Shown in pieces: positions 1 to 9,787 of a DNA stretch of 64,000 nucleotides. Every line of letters starts with the position of its first letter. Position 1 is the first letter of the stretch. The notes under the pieces are model-generated. The model saw only the letters and a program-made list of their open reading frames with translations. It ran no database searches and was not told where the DNA came from. Origin of the DNA: an uncultured Lachnospiraceae bacterium (lineage in GTDB: Bacteria; Bacillota; Clostridia; Lachnospirales; Lachnospiraceae); contig CAMWCA010000005.1 in assembly GCA_947172705.1 (NCBI GenBank), forward strand, positions 1 through 64,000, written 5' to 3'. The position numbers were made by a program, and so were the translations under genes.

Positions 1-66
1 TCCCCAGTGCTTTCCGCCGTGCCCTCCCTCCAACCCCTTCCGCTTAACGCCGCGCCCCCGTTAGAT

Positions 67-95
67 TTGATAATTTAAAGCAACTGTGATATACT
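67..95 (+). promoter_or_regulatory. Putative sigma-A promoter with extended -10 (TTGATA-N17-TATACT, TG at 87-88) upstream of the first gene
   Basis: TTGATA at 67-72, 17-nt spacer, TATACT at 90-95 preceded by TGa; 54 nt before the ATG at 150. Confidence 0.7.
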
Positions 96-149
96 ACCCA
101 TGCATAAAATGGAAACCTCTGGAAGTCCTTTGGATGGTGAAAGGAAATT

Positions 150-2591
150 ATGAAAAAGATTATATATAAAAGTCAGGCAATTCAAAGCGTTTTATTGATC
201 ATAGCGGCATGTCTCCTGATTTCCCTCTGGCCTTTTCGGATCTGGCGGGAGACCATAACATCCAGTGTTGCTCCCGTAACAGGCACTGTAACAGGAACCA
301 TCAATGAGGAGAAAACCCTTTTACAGGGGATTATAGCGCAGTATGACCATATGGATACCATCGACGTTTATCTGGATGAAAACAGCGAGGGAGAAAGCTT
401 TTACCTGCGCATCCTGGACGAAGAATGGCAAATGGTATGTGAAGAAAAAACAGAGATCCACAGGGAAAAACTACCCGGCTTTCAGTCCGTGCTCATCGAC
501 ATCGATATGGAAGTGGGGAAGATGTATTACGTGATCCTCCAGGGAGACGAATCGGAAATTTTTGCAGGCTATGAGATGATATCGCCGGAAGAACAGCCCT
601 ATATGGGAACCATGTATTATGCCGACGACCAGCAGGATGGCGTAGCGCTTGTGGCAAACTACCATTATAGTATGCCTCTCCGGAAAACCAGAGTTCTCGC
701 CTTTGGCGGACTGATCCTGGCGGTAACGGCGCTTTTACTCTTTGTACTCCGACTCTGGTATCGAAAGAAAGAGGACAGGCTGGTTACAGTAGAAAGAGTG
801 TTCCGCTTTGTTATGAATCCCCTTGTGGCGGCAGGGACTGTTTTTTGTCTGGTTACCATACTGCTGGGGGCATGGGGAAAGTATACCCTGGACAATACGG
901 TGTATTTTGTCAGTGTGGTTCTGCTGGGGCTGATCCTGTTTTACGGAATCAACCACAACCGAGACGGTCAGAAAGCGATATTAACTTTTGATTATATAAA
1001 GGGACATCTGGGGGATCTGATCCAGTCCCTTGCCATTGCAGGCGCCATTGGAGCCTGCTGTGAGTACATGAGCGGGTTGTATGATATTCACCATGCAGTG
1101 GCGGAGCGAAAGGAAATGCTTTGCTTTTCCCTTGCAGTGATCGCCATGTTTAAGTGGAAGGAGATCGTAAATCTGTACAATGCCCTTTACCTGATTGGAG
1201 CAGGGATTTTTGGCGCATATTATTTTAAGACTCATCTCACGGCGGAGATGGACGAGGCGAATGTACAGGTGTTGAAGTATACCGTGTGGATCGGGGTCCT
1301 GCTGGGGCTAATTCTGATTCGGACGCTGATCGGGCTGCTTCAAAGGAAACTGGCAAGGCCCGCTTATCTCTTTGGAGGAATGCTGGGGGTCTTTTTTGCC
1401 GCCCTGATTATTTTCAGAAACGGCAGATGGTGGGGCGTGGCAATGGTGGTTGCCTTTACTCTGTTTTATCTAAATTATGGCATGTGGGAGAATAGAGAAA
1501 GACTCTTGATCAATATTGCAAGAGGGATTGTATTTCAGTTTCTCTATGCCACCGGCTTTGCGCTGCTACACAGGTACTATACCAGTTATGGAAACGCCAG
1601 ATATACGCATATTTTTCATACCGTGACAATTACAGCGGCATACCTTACCATGGTGGAGTGCGGGGCAGCGGTTATTTTATTTGAAAAGCTGAAGAAAAGC
1701 CATAAATTAAAAGATTGCTGGAAAGAATTGATACTCTTTGGGGTGGTGTCTTCCTATTTGCTTTTCACTATGTCAAGAACCGCTTTTTTTGCCGTAGGCG
1801 TTGCGCTTTTATTTGCGCTGGTATTGATGGCGGGCGGAAAAGGAAAAGAATGGTTATCGCATATGGGAAGAAATCTGGGGTTGGCGTTTTTGGCAGTATT
1901 AGTATGCCTTCCAATAACTTTTACGGCGCAGCGTAATATTCCCATATTGATCAGCGATCCATTTCTTTACGAAATTGAGCATTCTATGAATTATCCTGAA
2001 GAGGACATGCGGGGAAGAAATTTTGGCACCTATAACTTTATCAGAGTAGGACGTTTTGCCGATGTTTTTGCCGATAAGATTTTTGGAATACCGGATCATA
2101 CGCTGGATCTTTATGGGGAATTGGCGGAATATGAAAGAATCCACTGGTATGATGAATATGTACCGGAGGAAACGGAAAGCGGAGAGGCGCCGGCAGAGGA
2201 AGAGAACAAAGAAGATGATTATACAAACGGGCGTCTGGACATTTTCAGATCCTATTTGCAGCAGCTCAATCTCACAGGGCATGAAGAAATGGGAGCGGTT
2301 CTTGAAAATGGTGAGATTGCAACCCATGCTCATAATATTTACCTGCAGGTAGCGTATGACCATGGTATATTTGTAGGAATTCTTTTCCTGTTTGTGGGCG
2401 CCTGTATTTTCATCAGAAGTTGTTTGTATTATTGCCAAAAGAAGGATAAAATAAAATATGCGGCTTTGCCTGCGGTGATGACGGCGGCAGTGGCGGTAGC
2501 GGGCATGGTGGAGTGGATCTTCAACTTAAGCAATCCCTGCACGCTGGTATTGATGCTTGCCATCACACCGCTGGTATTTCATGAAGGTTAG
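150..2591 (+). CDS. O-antigen ligase/polymerase (Wzy/WaaL-like) multi-TM protein with N-terminal extracytoplasmic domain
   Basis: 813 aa, many hydrophobic segments; C-terminal THAHNIYLQVAYDHGIFVGILFLF typical of the O-antigen ligase family (PF04932-like). Confidence 0.75.
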   Translation: MKKIIYKSQAIQSVLLIIAACLLISLWPFRIWRETITSSVAPVTGTVTGTINEEKTLLQGIIAQYDHMDTIDVYLDENSEGESFYLRILDEEWQMVCEEKTEIHREKLPGFQSVLIDIDMEVGKMYYVILQGDESEIFAGYEMISPEEQPYMGTMYYADDQQDGVALVANYHYSMPLRKTRVLAFGGLILAVTALLLFVLRLWYRKKEDRLVTVERVFRFVMNPLVAAGTVFCLVTILLGAWGKYTLDNTVYFVSVVLLGLILFYGINHNRDGQKAILTFDYIKGHLGDLIQSLAIAGAIGACCEYMSGLYDIHHAVAERKEMLCFSLAVIAMFKWKEIVNLYNALYLIGAGIFGAYYFKTHLTAEMDEANVQVLKYTVWIGVLLGLILIRTLIGLLQRKLARPAYLFGGMLGVFFAALIIFRNGRWWGVAMVVAFTLFYLNYGMWENRERLLINIARGIVFQFLYATGFALLHRYYTSYGNARYTHIFHTVTITAAYLTMVECGAAVILFEKLKKSHKLKDCWKELILFGVVSSYLLFTMSRTAFFAVGVALLFALVLMAGGKGKEWLSHMGRNLGLAFLAVLVCLPITFTAQRNIPILISDPFLYEIEHSMNYPEEDMRGRNFGTYNFIRVGRFADVFADKIFGIPDHTLDLYGELAEYERIHWYDEYVPEETESGEAPAEEENKEDDYTNGRLDIFRSYLQQLNLTGHEEMGAVLENGEIATHAHNIYLQVAYDHGIFVGILFLFVGACIFIRSCLYYCQKKDKIKYAALPAVMTAAVAVAGMVEWIFNLSNPCTLVLMLAITPLVFHEG

Positions 2592-4479
2592 AATGATGAA
2601 TAGAGAAAATAAGAAGCAAAGACGTCCCTTTAATGTAAAATTGTTTTACAGGAGAACCTGTCTGATCATTTATGATATCATCAGTGTGATCATGGCAAGC
2701 TATCTGGCGCTTTTGATGCGTTACAGTTTTGACGTGTCCCAAATACCGGATCATTTTTTAGTGCCTATTACCCGGTTTTTGCCTGTTAATATTTTGATTA
2801 CGCTGACTGTTTTGTACATTTTCCGAATGTACAGCAGTCTTTGGGCGTTTGCAGGGGAAACGGAACTGCAGAATCTGGTGGTTTCCAGTGTGGTGTCTTC
2901 TTTGATTCAGGCGGCGGGCATTCAGTTTTTCAGAGTGCCGGGGATGCAGGCGGTACCCAGCAGCTATTATTTTCTTTATGTTTTTCTGCTGATCAGTTTT
3001 ATTTTTGTGAGCCGGTTTTCTTACCGGTTTTTCCGAAGTATGAAGCATAAACAGCAGAACAAGAAAAACAGTATTTCCGTTATGGTCATTGGCGCGGGAG
3101 AGGCGGCAAATCTGATCATTAAGGAGATCGTAAACAGCAATTTTTCCACTATGGTGATCCGGTGTATTATTGATGACGACAAAGGAAAGTGGGGAAGATT
3201 TATCCAGGGCATTAAGGTGGTAGGGGGAAGGGATAAGATCATCGAATGTGCGGATATTTACGATATCGATGAGATCATTGTGGCGATGCCCTCCATCACC
3301 AGGCAGGAGATGTCCTCGATTCTGGATATCTGCAAGGAGACAAGCTGTAAGCTGCGCTCTCTGCCCGGCATGTATCAGTTGGTAAACGGCGAGGTGAGCA
3401 TCAGCAAGCTACGGGATGTGGAGGTGGAAGACCTTCTGGGCAGAGACCCCATAGAAGTGGATCTGGATTCTATTTTAGGCTATGTAAAGGGAAAAAAAGT
3501 ATTGGTAACAGGCGGGGGAGGCTCTATTGGCAGCGAGCTTTGCCGTCAGATCGCTTCCCACAAGCCGGCGCAGCTGATCATTGTAGATATTTATGAAAAC
3601 AATGCCTATGATGTGCAGCAGGAGCTTCAGATCAAATATCCGGAGCTGCCTTTGGTGGTGCTGATCGCATCGGTGCGTAACACCAATCGGGTGAACTGGA
3701 TCTTTGAACATTATAAGCCGGATATTGTTTATCATGCGGCAGCCCACAAACACGTGCCCCTTATGGAAGTAAGCCCCAACGAGGCGGTAAAAAATAATGT
3801 GTTTGGCACCTGGAAGACCGCACAGGCGGCGGCGTTTAACGATGTAAAGAGATTTGTCATGATCTCTACCGATAAGGCGGTGAATCCCACCAACATTATG
3901 GGGGCAAGCAAGCGGATCTGCGAGATGATCATCCAGACCTTTAATAAGCATTACGATACGGAATTTGTGGCAGTGCGGTTTGGAAATGTGCTTGGAAGCA
4001 ATGGAAGCGTGATCCCTCTGTTTAAAAAGCAGATCATGGCGGGAGGACCGGTGACGGTTACCCATCCGGATATTATCCGGTATTTTATGACCATTCCGGA
4101 AGCGGTTTCCCTGGTGCTCCAGGCAGGGGCATATGCAAAGGGAGGAGAGATCTTTGTGCTGGATATGGGAAAGCCGGTGAAGATTCTGGATCTTGCCAAA
4201 AATCTGATTCGTCTTTCCGGATATCGGGTAGGGGAAGACATTCAAATAGAATTTACAGGGCTTCGCCCGGGAGAAAAGCTTTATGAAGAGCTTTTGATGG
4301 ACGAAGAGGGAATGCAGGAGACGGCAAATAAACTGATTTATATTGGGAAACCTATTGATATAGACGAAATGAAGTTCTTTATGCAGTTGAAAAATTTGCA
4401 GGAAGCCTCGAAAAGTGAAAGTGCGGATATCAGACCTATGATCAGGGAGATCGTGCCCACCTATCATTATCAGGAGTAG
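2581..4479 (+). CDS. Nucleoside-diphosphate-sugar 4,6-dehydratase, membrane-anchored (PglF/WbpM/CapD-like)
   Basis: N-terminal TM segments, GGGGSIGSELCRQI Rossmann motif, STDKAVNPTNIMGASKR motif, LRPGEKLYEELL; the track ORF starts at 2557 but ATG 2581 or 2593 fits the upstream stop better. Confidence 0.9.
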   Translation: MKVRMMNRENKKQRRPFNVKLFYRRTCLIIYDIISVIMASYLALLMRYSFDVSQIPDHFLVPITRFLPVNILITLTVLYIFRMYSSLWAFAGETELQNLVVSSVVSSLIQAAGIQFFRVPGMQAVPSSYYFLYVFLLISFIFVSRFSYRFFRSMKHKQQNKKNSISVMVIGAGEAANLIIKEIVNSNFSTMVIRCIIDDDKGKWGRFIQGIKVVGGRDKIIECADIYDIDEIIVAMPSITRQEMSSILDICKETSCKLRSLPGMYQLVNGEVSISKLRDVEVEDLLGRDPIEVDLDSILGYVKGKKVLVTGGGGSIGSELCRQIASHKPAQLIIVDIYENNAYDVQQELQIKYPELPLVVLIASVRNTNRVNWIFEHYKPDIVYHAAAHKHVPLMEVSPNEAVKNNVFGTWKTAQAAAFNDVKRFVMISTDKAVNPTNIMGASKRICEMIIQTFNKHYDTEFVAVRFGNVLGSNGSVIPLFKKQIMAGGPVTVTHPDIIRYFMTIPEAVSLVLQAGAYAKGGEIFVLDMGKPVKILDLAKNLIRLSGYRVGEDIQIEFTGLRPGEKLYEELLMDEEGMQETANKLIYIGKPIDIDEMKFFMQLKNLQEASKSESADIRPMIREIVPTYHYQE

Positions 4480-4495
4480 GACGGAGGAAAAGAAA

Positions 4496-5647
4496 ATGGC
4501 GGAGAAAAGGATCTACTTATCTTCCCCCACCATGCATGGTGAGGAACAGGAATTTGTGAAGGAGGCGTTCGATACCAACTGGGTGGCGCCCCTTGGACCA
4601 AATGTAAACGCCTTTGAGAAAGAACTGGCGGAATATGTGGGAATACCTCATGCCTCAGCGCTCAGCGCAGGCACGGCGGCGATCCATCTTGGCTTAAAGA
4701 TTTTAGGTGCAGGAGAGGGGGACGTGGTGTTCGTGCCCAGCCTGACTTTCAGCGCCACCTGCAATCCCATTGTATATGAAAAGGCAACGCCGGTCTTTAT
4801 TGACTCCGAGAGGGATACCTGGAATATGGACCCTCGGGCGTTGGAAAGGGCGTTTGAAAAGTATCCTCATCCCAAAGCAGTGATTGTAGTGCATCTGTAC
4901 GGTACGCCGGCGAAGCTGGACGAGATCCTGGAGATCTGTAACCGTCACAAGGTTCCCCTTCTGGAGGACGCTGCGGAATCTCTGGGCAGCACCTATAAAG
5001 GAAAGCATACGGGGACTTTTGGAAAGATCGGTATCTATTCTTTTAACGGAAATAAGATCATCACAACCTCGGGAGGGGGGATGCTGGTGTCGCAGGAAGA
5101 GGAGTATACCAAAAAGGCAACCTTTCTTGCCACCCAGGCGAGAGATCCGGCGAGGCATTATCAGCATTCCCAGATCGGCTATAATTACCGCATGAGCAAC
5201 ATTACCGCGGGAATTGGCAGGGGTCAGCTCCGTCATCTGGAAGAGCACAAGGCATTGAAACAGGCAATCTACAGACAGTACCAGGCGGCATTGGAGGATA
5301 TACCGGAGATCACCCTCAATCCGTTGGGGACGGACGGGGATGCCAACTGCTGGCTCACCTGTATGACCATAGATTCCAGGTCTCATGTGACGCCGGATAT
5401 GGTAATGGACGCATTGGGAGAACAAAATATTGAGACCAGACCCATCTGGAAGCCCATGCATCTGCAGCCGGTTTTTGAGGGATATGATTTTATCACCCAA
5501 AAGGGAAGTATGGAAAAGGGCGGAAAGGATGAAAGCGTGGCGGCGGATATTTTTAACAGAGGTTTATGTCTGCCCAGCGACATTAAAAACACGGCTGAGG
5601 ATATGGAAGAGATCATTGGCATTGTGCGCAAGTGCTTTGGAAGGTAG
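4496..5647 (+). CDS. DegT/DnrJ/EryC1/StrS PLP aminotransferase (PglE-like UDP-4-keto sugar transaminase)
   Basis: SFNGNKIITTSGGGM (PLP-lysine motif), LEDAAESLGSTYKGKHTGTFG. Confidence 0.9.
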   Translation: MAEKRIYLSSPTMHGEEQEFVKEAFDTNWVAPLGPNVNAFEKELAEYVGIPHASALSAGTAAIHLGLKILGAGEGDVVFVPSLTFSATCNPIVYEKATPVFIDSERDTWNMDPRALERAFEKYPHPKAVIVVHLYGTPAKLDEILEICNRHKVPLLEDAAESLGSTYKGKHTGTFGKIGIYSFNGNKIITTSGGGMLVSQEEEYTKKATFLATQARDPARHYQHSQIGYNYRMSNITAGIGRGQLRHLEEHKALKQAIYRQYQAALEDIPEITLNPLGTDGDANCWLTCMTIDSRSHVTPDMVMDALGEQNIETRPIWKPMHLQPVFEGYDFITQKGSMEKGGKDESVAADIFNRGLCLPSDIKNTAEDMEEIIGIVRKCFGR

Positions 5648-5650
5648 GTT

Positions 5651-6289
5651 ATGTACAAGAAATATATCAAACGGTTGATGGATATTGTATTATCCCTGGC
5701 AGGTATTATTGTGCTTTTCCCCATTCTGCTTGTTCTGTGGATTCTGGTGCGGATAAAACTGGGCGCTCCCGCGTTGTTCACCCAGCAAAGACCAGGGAAA
5801 AATGAGAAGATCTTTAAGCTTTATAAATTTCGGTCTATGACAGATGAAAGAGATGAAGAGGGAAATCTCCTGCCAGATGAGGACAGGCTCACCGCCTTTG
5901 GGAAAAAGCTGCGAAGCACCAGTCTGGATGAACTTCCGGAGCTGTTTAATATTCTGAAAGGGGACATGAGCGTGATCGGTCCAAGACCTCTTTTGATTAA
6001 GTACCTGCCCCTTTATAACGAGACCCAAAAGCATCGTCACGACGTGCGGCCGGGGCTGACGGGGCTGGCGCAGATCAACGGGCGCAACGCCATTACTTGG
6101 GAAAAGAAGTTTGACTATGATGTGGAATATGTCAATCGGCTGTCCTTTGGGCTGGATCTCCGGATCTTTTGGGGGACAGTGCGGGCGGTGCTGAAGCGGG
6201 AGGGCATCAGCAGCGAAAATGATGCAACCATGGAAGCGTTTACAGGAACACCGGCAAAAGTTCCGGAAGAAAAGGGAGGAAACCCATGA
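5651..6289 (+). CDS. Small monotopic phosphoglycosyl transferase (PglC-like)
   Basis: 212 aa, single N-terminal hydrophobic helix, KFRSMTDERDEEGNLLPDEDRLTAFGKKLRSTSLDELPELFNILKGDMSVIGPRPL. Confidence 0.93.
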   Translation: MYKKYIKRLMDIVLSLAGIIVLFPILLVLWILVRIKLGAPALFTQQRPGKNEKIFKLYKFRSMTDERDEEGNLLPDEDRLTAFGKKLRSTSLDELPELFNILKGDMSVIGPRPLLIKYLPLYNETQKHRHDVRPGLTGLAQINGRNAITWEKKFDYDVEYVNRLSFGLDLRIFWGTVRAVLKREGISSENDATMEAFTGTPAKVPEEKGGNP

Positions 6290-7272
6290 ACATTTTATTT
6301 TGCAGTGTAGGCAGAAGATGTGAGCTGTTGAAGGATTTTCGGAAAACGCTGGGAAGTGAGCTTAAGATCGTGGTGACGGATAACAGCCAGGTGGCGCCGG
6401 CCATGGCGTTTGCGGATAAAGCGTATCTGGTACCGCTGATCAAAGATCCTTCTTATATTCCCATGATTTTGGATATTTGTAAAAAAGAGGAGATCCATGC
6501 CGTGACCACCCTGATCGATCCGGAAATTATGCTTCTTGCGGAGCACAGGGAGGAATTTGAGGCATTGGGAGTGACCGTTCTTGCGCCTTATGAGGAAACT
6601 GCGAGACTGTGTTTTGACAAGTATGCAATGTATCAATTTCTGGTGGAAAATGGAATTCATACAGTGAAAACCTTTGGCTCCTGCGATGAGTTTATGAAGG
6701 CTTATCAGAAAGGAGAAATCGACTTCCCCGTATTTGTAAAGCCCAGAACCGGAAGCGGGAGTGTGGGGGCAAGAAAAATTGAGACGCCGGCACTGCTGAA
6801 GCAGGTGACAGATGAGGATCAGAGCCTGATCATTCAGGAACTTATGACGGGAACCGATCTGGATGCGGATGTGTATGTGGATACGATCAGCCATCAGCCT
6901 GTCGCCATGTTTTCCAAACGTAAGCTTTCCACCACCATAGGAGGCGCCAACAAGACGATTTCTTTCAAGGATGATGCACTTTTTGATTTTATTAAAAAGA
7001 TTTTGTCACTGATGCGCTTTAACGGCCCTTTGGATATGGATTTCTTTTATCAGAATGGGAAGTATTATCTTTCGGAGATCAACCCGAGATTTGGAGGGGC
7101 ATATCTGCACGCTTATGGCGCAGGGGTGGATTTTATCAAGCTGATCAGGGAAAATGTTGCAGGAAGAGAAAACCCTGAGCACATCGGCGGTTATGAGGAA
7201 GATGTTGTAATGATGATGTACGACAGCGTGGTAATACGAAAGAAAAGCGAAATAGAGGCATCTGTTCAATGA
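6286..7272 (+). CDS. ATP-grasp domain protein (carboxylate-amine ligase type), overlaps the PglC-like gene by ATGA
   Basis: FVKPRTGSGSVGARKI, LIIQELMTGTDLDADVYVD, LSEINPRFGGAYLHAYGAGVD are ATP-grasp motifs. Confidence 0.85.
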   Translation: MNILFCSVGRRCELLKDFRKTLGSELKIVVTDNSQVAPAMAFADKAYLVPLIKDPSYIPMILDICKKEEIHAVTTLIDPEIMLLAEHREEFEALGVTVLAPYEETARLCFDKYAMYQFLVENGIHTVKTFGSCDEFMKAYQKGEIDFPVFVKPRTGSGSVGARKIETPALLKQVTDEDQSLIIQELMTGTDLDADVYVDTISHQPVAMFSKRKLSTTIGGANKTISFKDDALFDFIKKILSLMRFNGPLDMDFFYQNGKYYLSEINPRFGGAYLHAYGAGVDFIKLIRENVAGRENPEHIGGYEEDVVMMMYDSVVIRKKSEIEASVQ

Positions 7273-8378
7273 AGATCTTAATTCTGAGTAATTATGCCAA
7301 CGGTCTGTACCTGTTTCGGAAGGAAATTCTGCTGGCTTTTCTGGAAAAAGGCTGGGAGACGGCGGTAGGAGTGCCTACGGATGAAAATTGCAGAAAGCTG
7401 GAGGAACTGGGGGTAAGGGTAATTCCCACTGAATTTGAGAGAAGAGGAAACAACCCCATTCACGACGGAAAACTGTTCGTGGATTATTTTGGGCTTCTTG
7501 GGAAAGAAAAACCGGATGTGGTGCTGACTTATACCATCAAGCCCAATTTATACGGAGGGCTTGCCTGCAGGCTGCGGAAGATACCTTATCTGGTCAATAT
7601 AACAGGGCTTGGCACGGCGCTGGAACAGCCAGGGATGCTGGCAAAGATCCTGCTGAAATTTTACAGGCTTTCCGCCGGGAAGGCGTCCTGTGTTTTCTTT
7701 CAAAACCAGGGAAACAGGGAGTTTATGACAAAGCGGGGAATCGGCGTAAAGCGCAACAGGCTTTTACCAGGGTCCGGCGTGAATTTGGAGGAGCATCCGT
7801 TCTCCCCTTATCCATCAGAGAAAAAAGGGATCGTGCTGCTTGCGGTTCTGCGTATTATGAAGGATAAGGGAATCGGGGAGTATCTTGAAGCCGTCAGGCG
7901 GATTGCCGGAGAACATCCGGATGTCTGTTTTACCCTTGTGGGGGAGTATGAGGAAGAAACCAGAGGTATTTATGAACCCAAGATAGAGGAGCTTTCGAAA
8001 AAAGGGATTCTCCGGTATTTGGGTCATATTGATAATGTTCCTCAGGTGATGGCGGAAAGCCATGTAATTGTCCATCCTTCTTATCATGAAGGGCTTTCCA
8101 ATGTGCTCCTGGAAGCGGCGGCGTGCGGCAGGCCTGTGCTGGCAAGTAATGTGCCGGGATGCAGGGAAACCCTCAGGGAGAATGACACGGGGCTTTTGTT
8201 TGCTCCCAGAGACACGGAAAGTCTTGTGGAGACGATCAGAGCGTTTTTGCAGCTGACAGAGGAAGAGCGCCGGGAAATGGGAAGACAGGGCAGAGAATAT
8301 GTGGAGCATACTTTTGACAGAAGGAAGGTGCTGGAAGCTTATTTTGAGGAAATTCAAAAGGCGGGCTGTGGTCAGTAA
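7269..8378 (+). CDS. Glycosyltransferase family 4 (PglA-like)
   Basis: VHPSYHEGLSNVLLEAAACGRPVLASNVPGCRE (GT4 EX7E region); N-terminus MKILILSNYANGLYLFRKEI. Confidence 0.88.
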   Translation: MKILILSNYANGLYLFRKEILLAFLEKGWETAVGVPTDENCRKLEELGVRVIPTEFERRGNNPIHDGKLFVDYFGLLGKEKPDVVLTYTIKPNLYGGLACRLRKIPYLVNITGLGTALEQPGMLAKILLKFYRLSAGKASCVFFQNQGNREFMTKRGIGVKRNRLLPGSGVNLEEHPFSPYPSEKKGIVLLAVLRIMKDKGIGEYLEAVRRIAGEHPDVCFTLVGEYEEETRGIYEPKIEELSKKGILRYLGHIDNVPQVMAESHVIVHPSYHEGLSNVLLEAAACGRPVLASNVPGCRETLRENDTGLLFAPRDTESLVETIRAFLQLTEEERREMGRQGREYVEHTFDRRKVLEAYFEEIQKAGCGQ

Positions 8379-8393
8379 CACAGGCGAGTCCGC

Positions 8394-8422
8394 TAGACAG
8401 AAAAATATGCCGGTGATATAAT
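8394..8422 (+). promoter_or_regulatory. Putative internal promoter TAGACA-N17-TATAAT with extended -10
   Basis: TAGACA 8394-8399, 17-nt spacer, TG at 8414-8415, TATAAT 8417-8422; AGGAGG then ATG at 8453. Confidence 0.7.
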
Positions 8423-8452
8423 AAGAAAAGTATTGACACAGGAGGAAAAATC

Positions 8453-9769
8453 ATGAGCTTATACGAGAACATTTTGGAGGGAAAGGATAAAATTTCCCTG
8501 GTAGGTCTTGGATACGTTGGTATGCCCATAGCGGTAGCGTTTGCTAAAAAGGCAAAGGTGATCGGGTATGATCTCAATGAAGTCAAAATTAAAATGTATC
8601 AGTCAGGAATTGATCCTACAAACGAAGTTGGCAATGATGTAATCAAAAACACAACGGTAGAGTTTACTTCCGATGCCAGCAGATTAAAGGAGGCAAAATT
8701 TCATATCGTAGCGGTGCCTACTCCTGTGAATGATGATCATACGCCTGATTTGTCGCCGGTGGAGGGAGCAAGCAGAATTTTGGGACAGAACCTGACCAAA
8801 GGTTCTGTGGTGGTATTTGAGTCAACGGTATATCCTGGCGTGACGGAAGATATATGTGTTCCGATTCTGGAAAAAGAGTCAGGTTTAAAGTGTGGTGTGG
8901 ATTTTAAGATCGGCTATTCCCCTGAGCGGATTAACCCTGGGGACAAGGTGCATCGTCTGGAAACCATTGTGAAGATCGTTTCCGGCATGGATGAGGAAAC
9001 CCTTGATACCGTGGCGAAGGTATATGAGCTGGTGGTGGAAGCGGGGGTTCATCGCGCGCAGTCAATCAAGGTGGCAGAAGCGGCAAAGGTCATTGAGAAC
9101 AGCCAGCGGGATATCAATATTGCATTTATGAATGAGCTTTCCATTATTTTTAATAAAATGGGAATTGACACCAAATCAGTACTGGAGGCGGCGGGGACAA
9201 AATGGAATTTCCTGAAGTTTTATCCGGGGCTGGTAGGAGGACATTGTATCGGAGTAGATCCCTATTATCTTACGTATAAAGCGGAAGAACTGGGATATCA
9301 TTCCCAGATCATTTTGTCAGGGCGCCGTATCAACGATGATATGGGAAGGTATGTGGCGGAAAGTCTGGTAAAGAATCTGATTAAGTCGGATATTCATGTG
9401 AAGGGAGCAAAGGTGGCAATTCTTGGCTTTACCTTTAAAGAGAATTGTCCCGATACCCGTAATACAAAGGTGATCGACATATATAAAGAGCTTGGAGAAT
9501 ATGGCATTAAGCCCATTGTTGTAGATCCGGCAGCAGATGCCCATGAGGCACAGCAGTTGTACGGTATTTCTTTTGAAACTATGGATGCAGTAAAGGATAT
9601 GGATGCGGTGATCGTAGCAGTGGCACATACACAGTTTTTAAGCTTTGACAGGGAGACCATAAGCAGTTTCTATAATCCTGCCCATAAAAAGAAAGTGTTT
9701 GTGGATCTGAAAGGCATCTATAACAGGGAAGAATATTCCTCAGAGGATTTTCTATACTGGAGATTGTAG
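8453..9769 (+). CDS. UDP-N-acetylhexosamine 6-dehydrogenase (WbpO/TviB-like nucleotide sugar dehydrogenase)
   Basis: GLGYVGMP Rossmann motif, catalytic-Cys motif GGHCIGVDPYYL. Confidence 0.9.
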   Translation: MSLYENILEGKDKISLVGLGYVGMPIAVAFAKKAKVIGYDLNEVKIKMYQSGIDPTNEVGNDVIKNTTVEFTSDASRLKEAKFHIVAVPTPVNDDHTPDLSPVEGASRILGQNLTKGSVVVFESTVYPGVTEDICVPILEKESGLKCGVDFKIGYSPERINPGDKVHRLETIVKIVSGMDEETLDTVAKVYELVVEAGVHRAQSIKVAEAAKVIENSQRDINIAFMNELSIIFNKMGIDTKSVLEAAGTKWNFLKFYPGLVGGHCIGVDPYYLTYKAEELGYHSQIILSGRRINDDMGRYVAESLVKNLIKSDIHVKGAKVAILGFTFKENCPDTRNTKVIDIYKELGEYGIKPIVVDPAADAHEAQQLYGISFETMDAVKDMDAVIVAVAHTQFLSFDRETISSFYNPAHKKKVFVDLKGIYNREEYSSEDFLYWRL

Positions 9770-9787
9770 TGATAAGGAGATAAGAGA

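Noticed and set aside
1-66. C-rich first 60 bases as a structured element
   Set aside because: Too short and at the window edge; likely the tail of an upstream region that cannot be judged here.
1899-2438. 179-aa minus-strand ORF and similar minus-strand ORFs throughout (e.g. 4703-5500, 25734-26495, 29439-30413, 36602-37258)
   Set aside because: Antisense to well-supported CDSs with no family signal; treated as artefacts of codon bias.
3475-4467. 330-aa minus-strand ORF
   Set aside because: Lies fully antisense to the strongly supported dehydratase gene; composition (many His/Arg/Ile) is typical of shadow ORFs.
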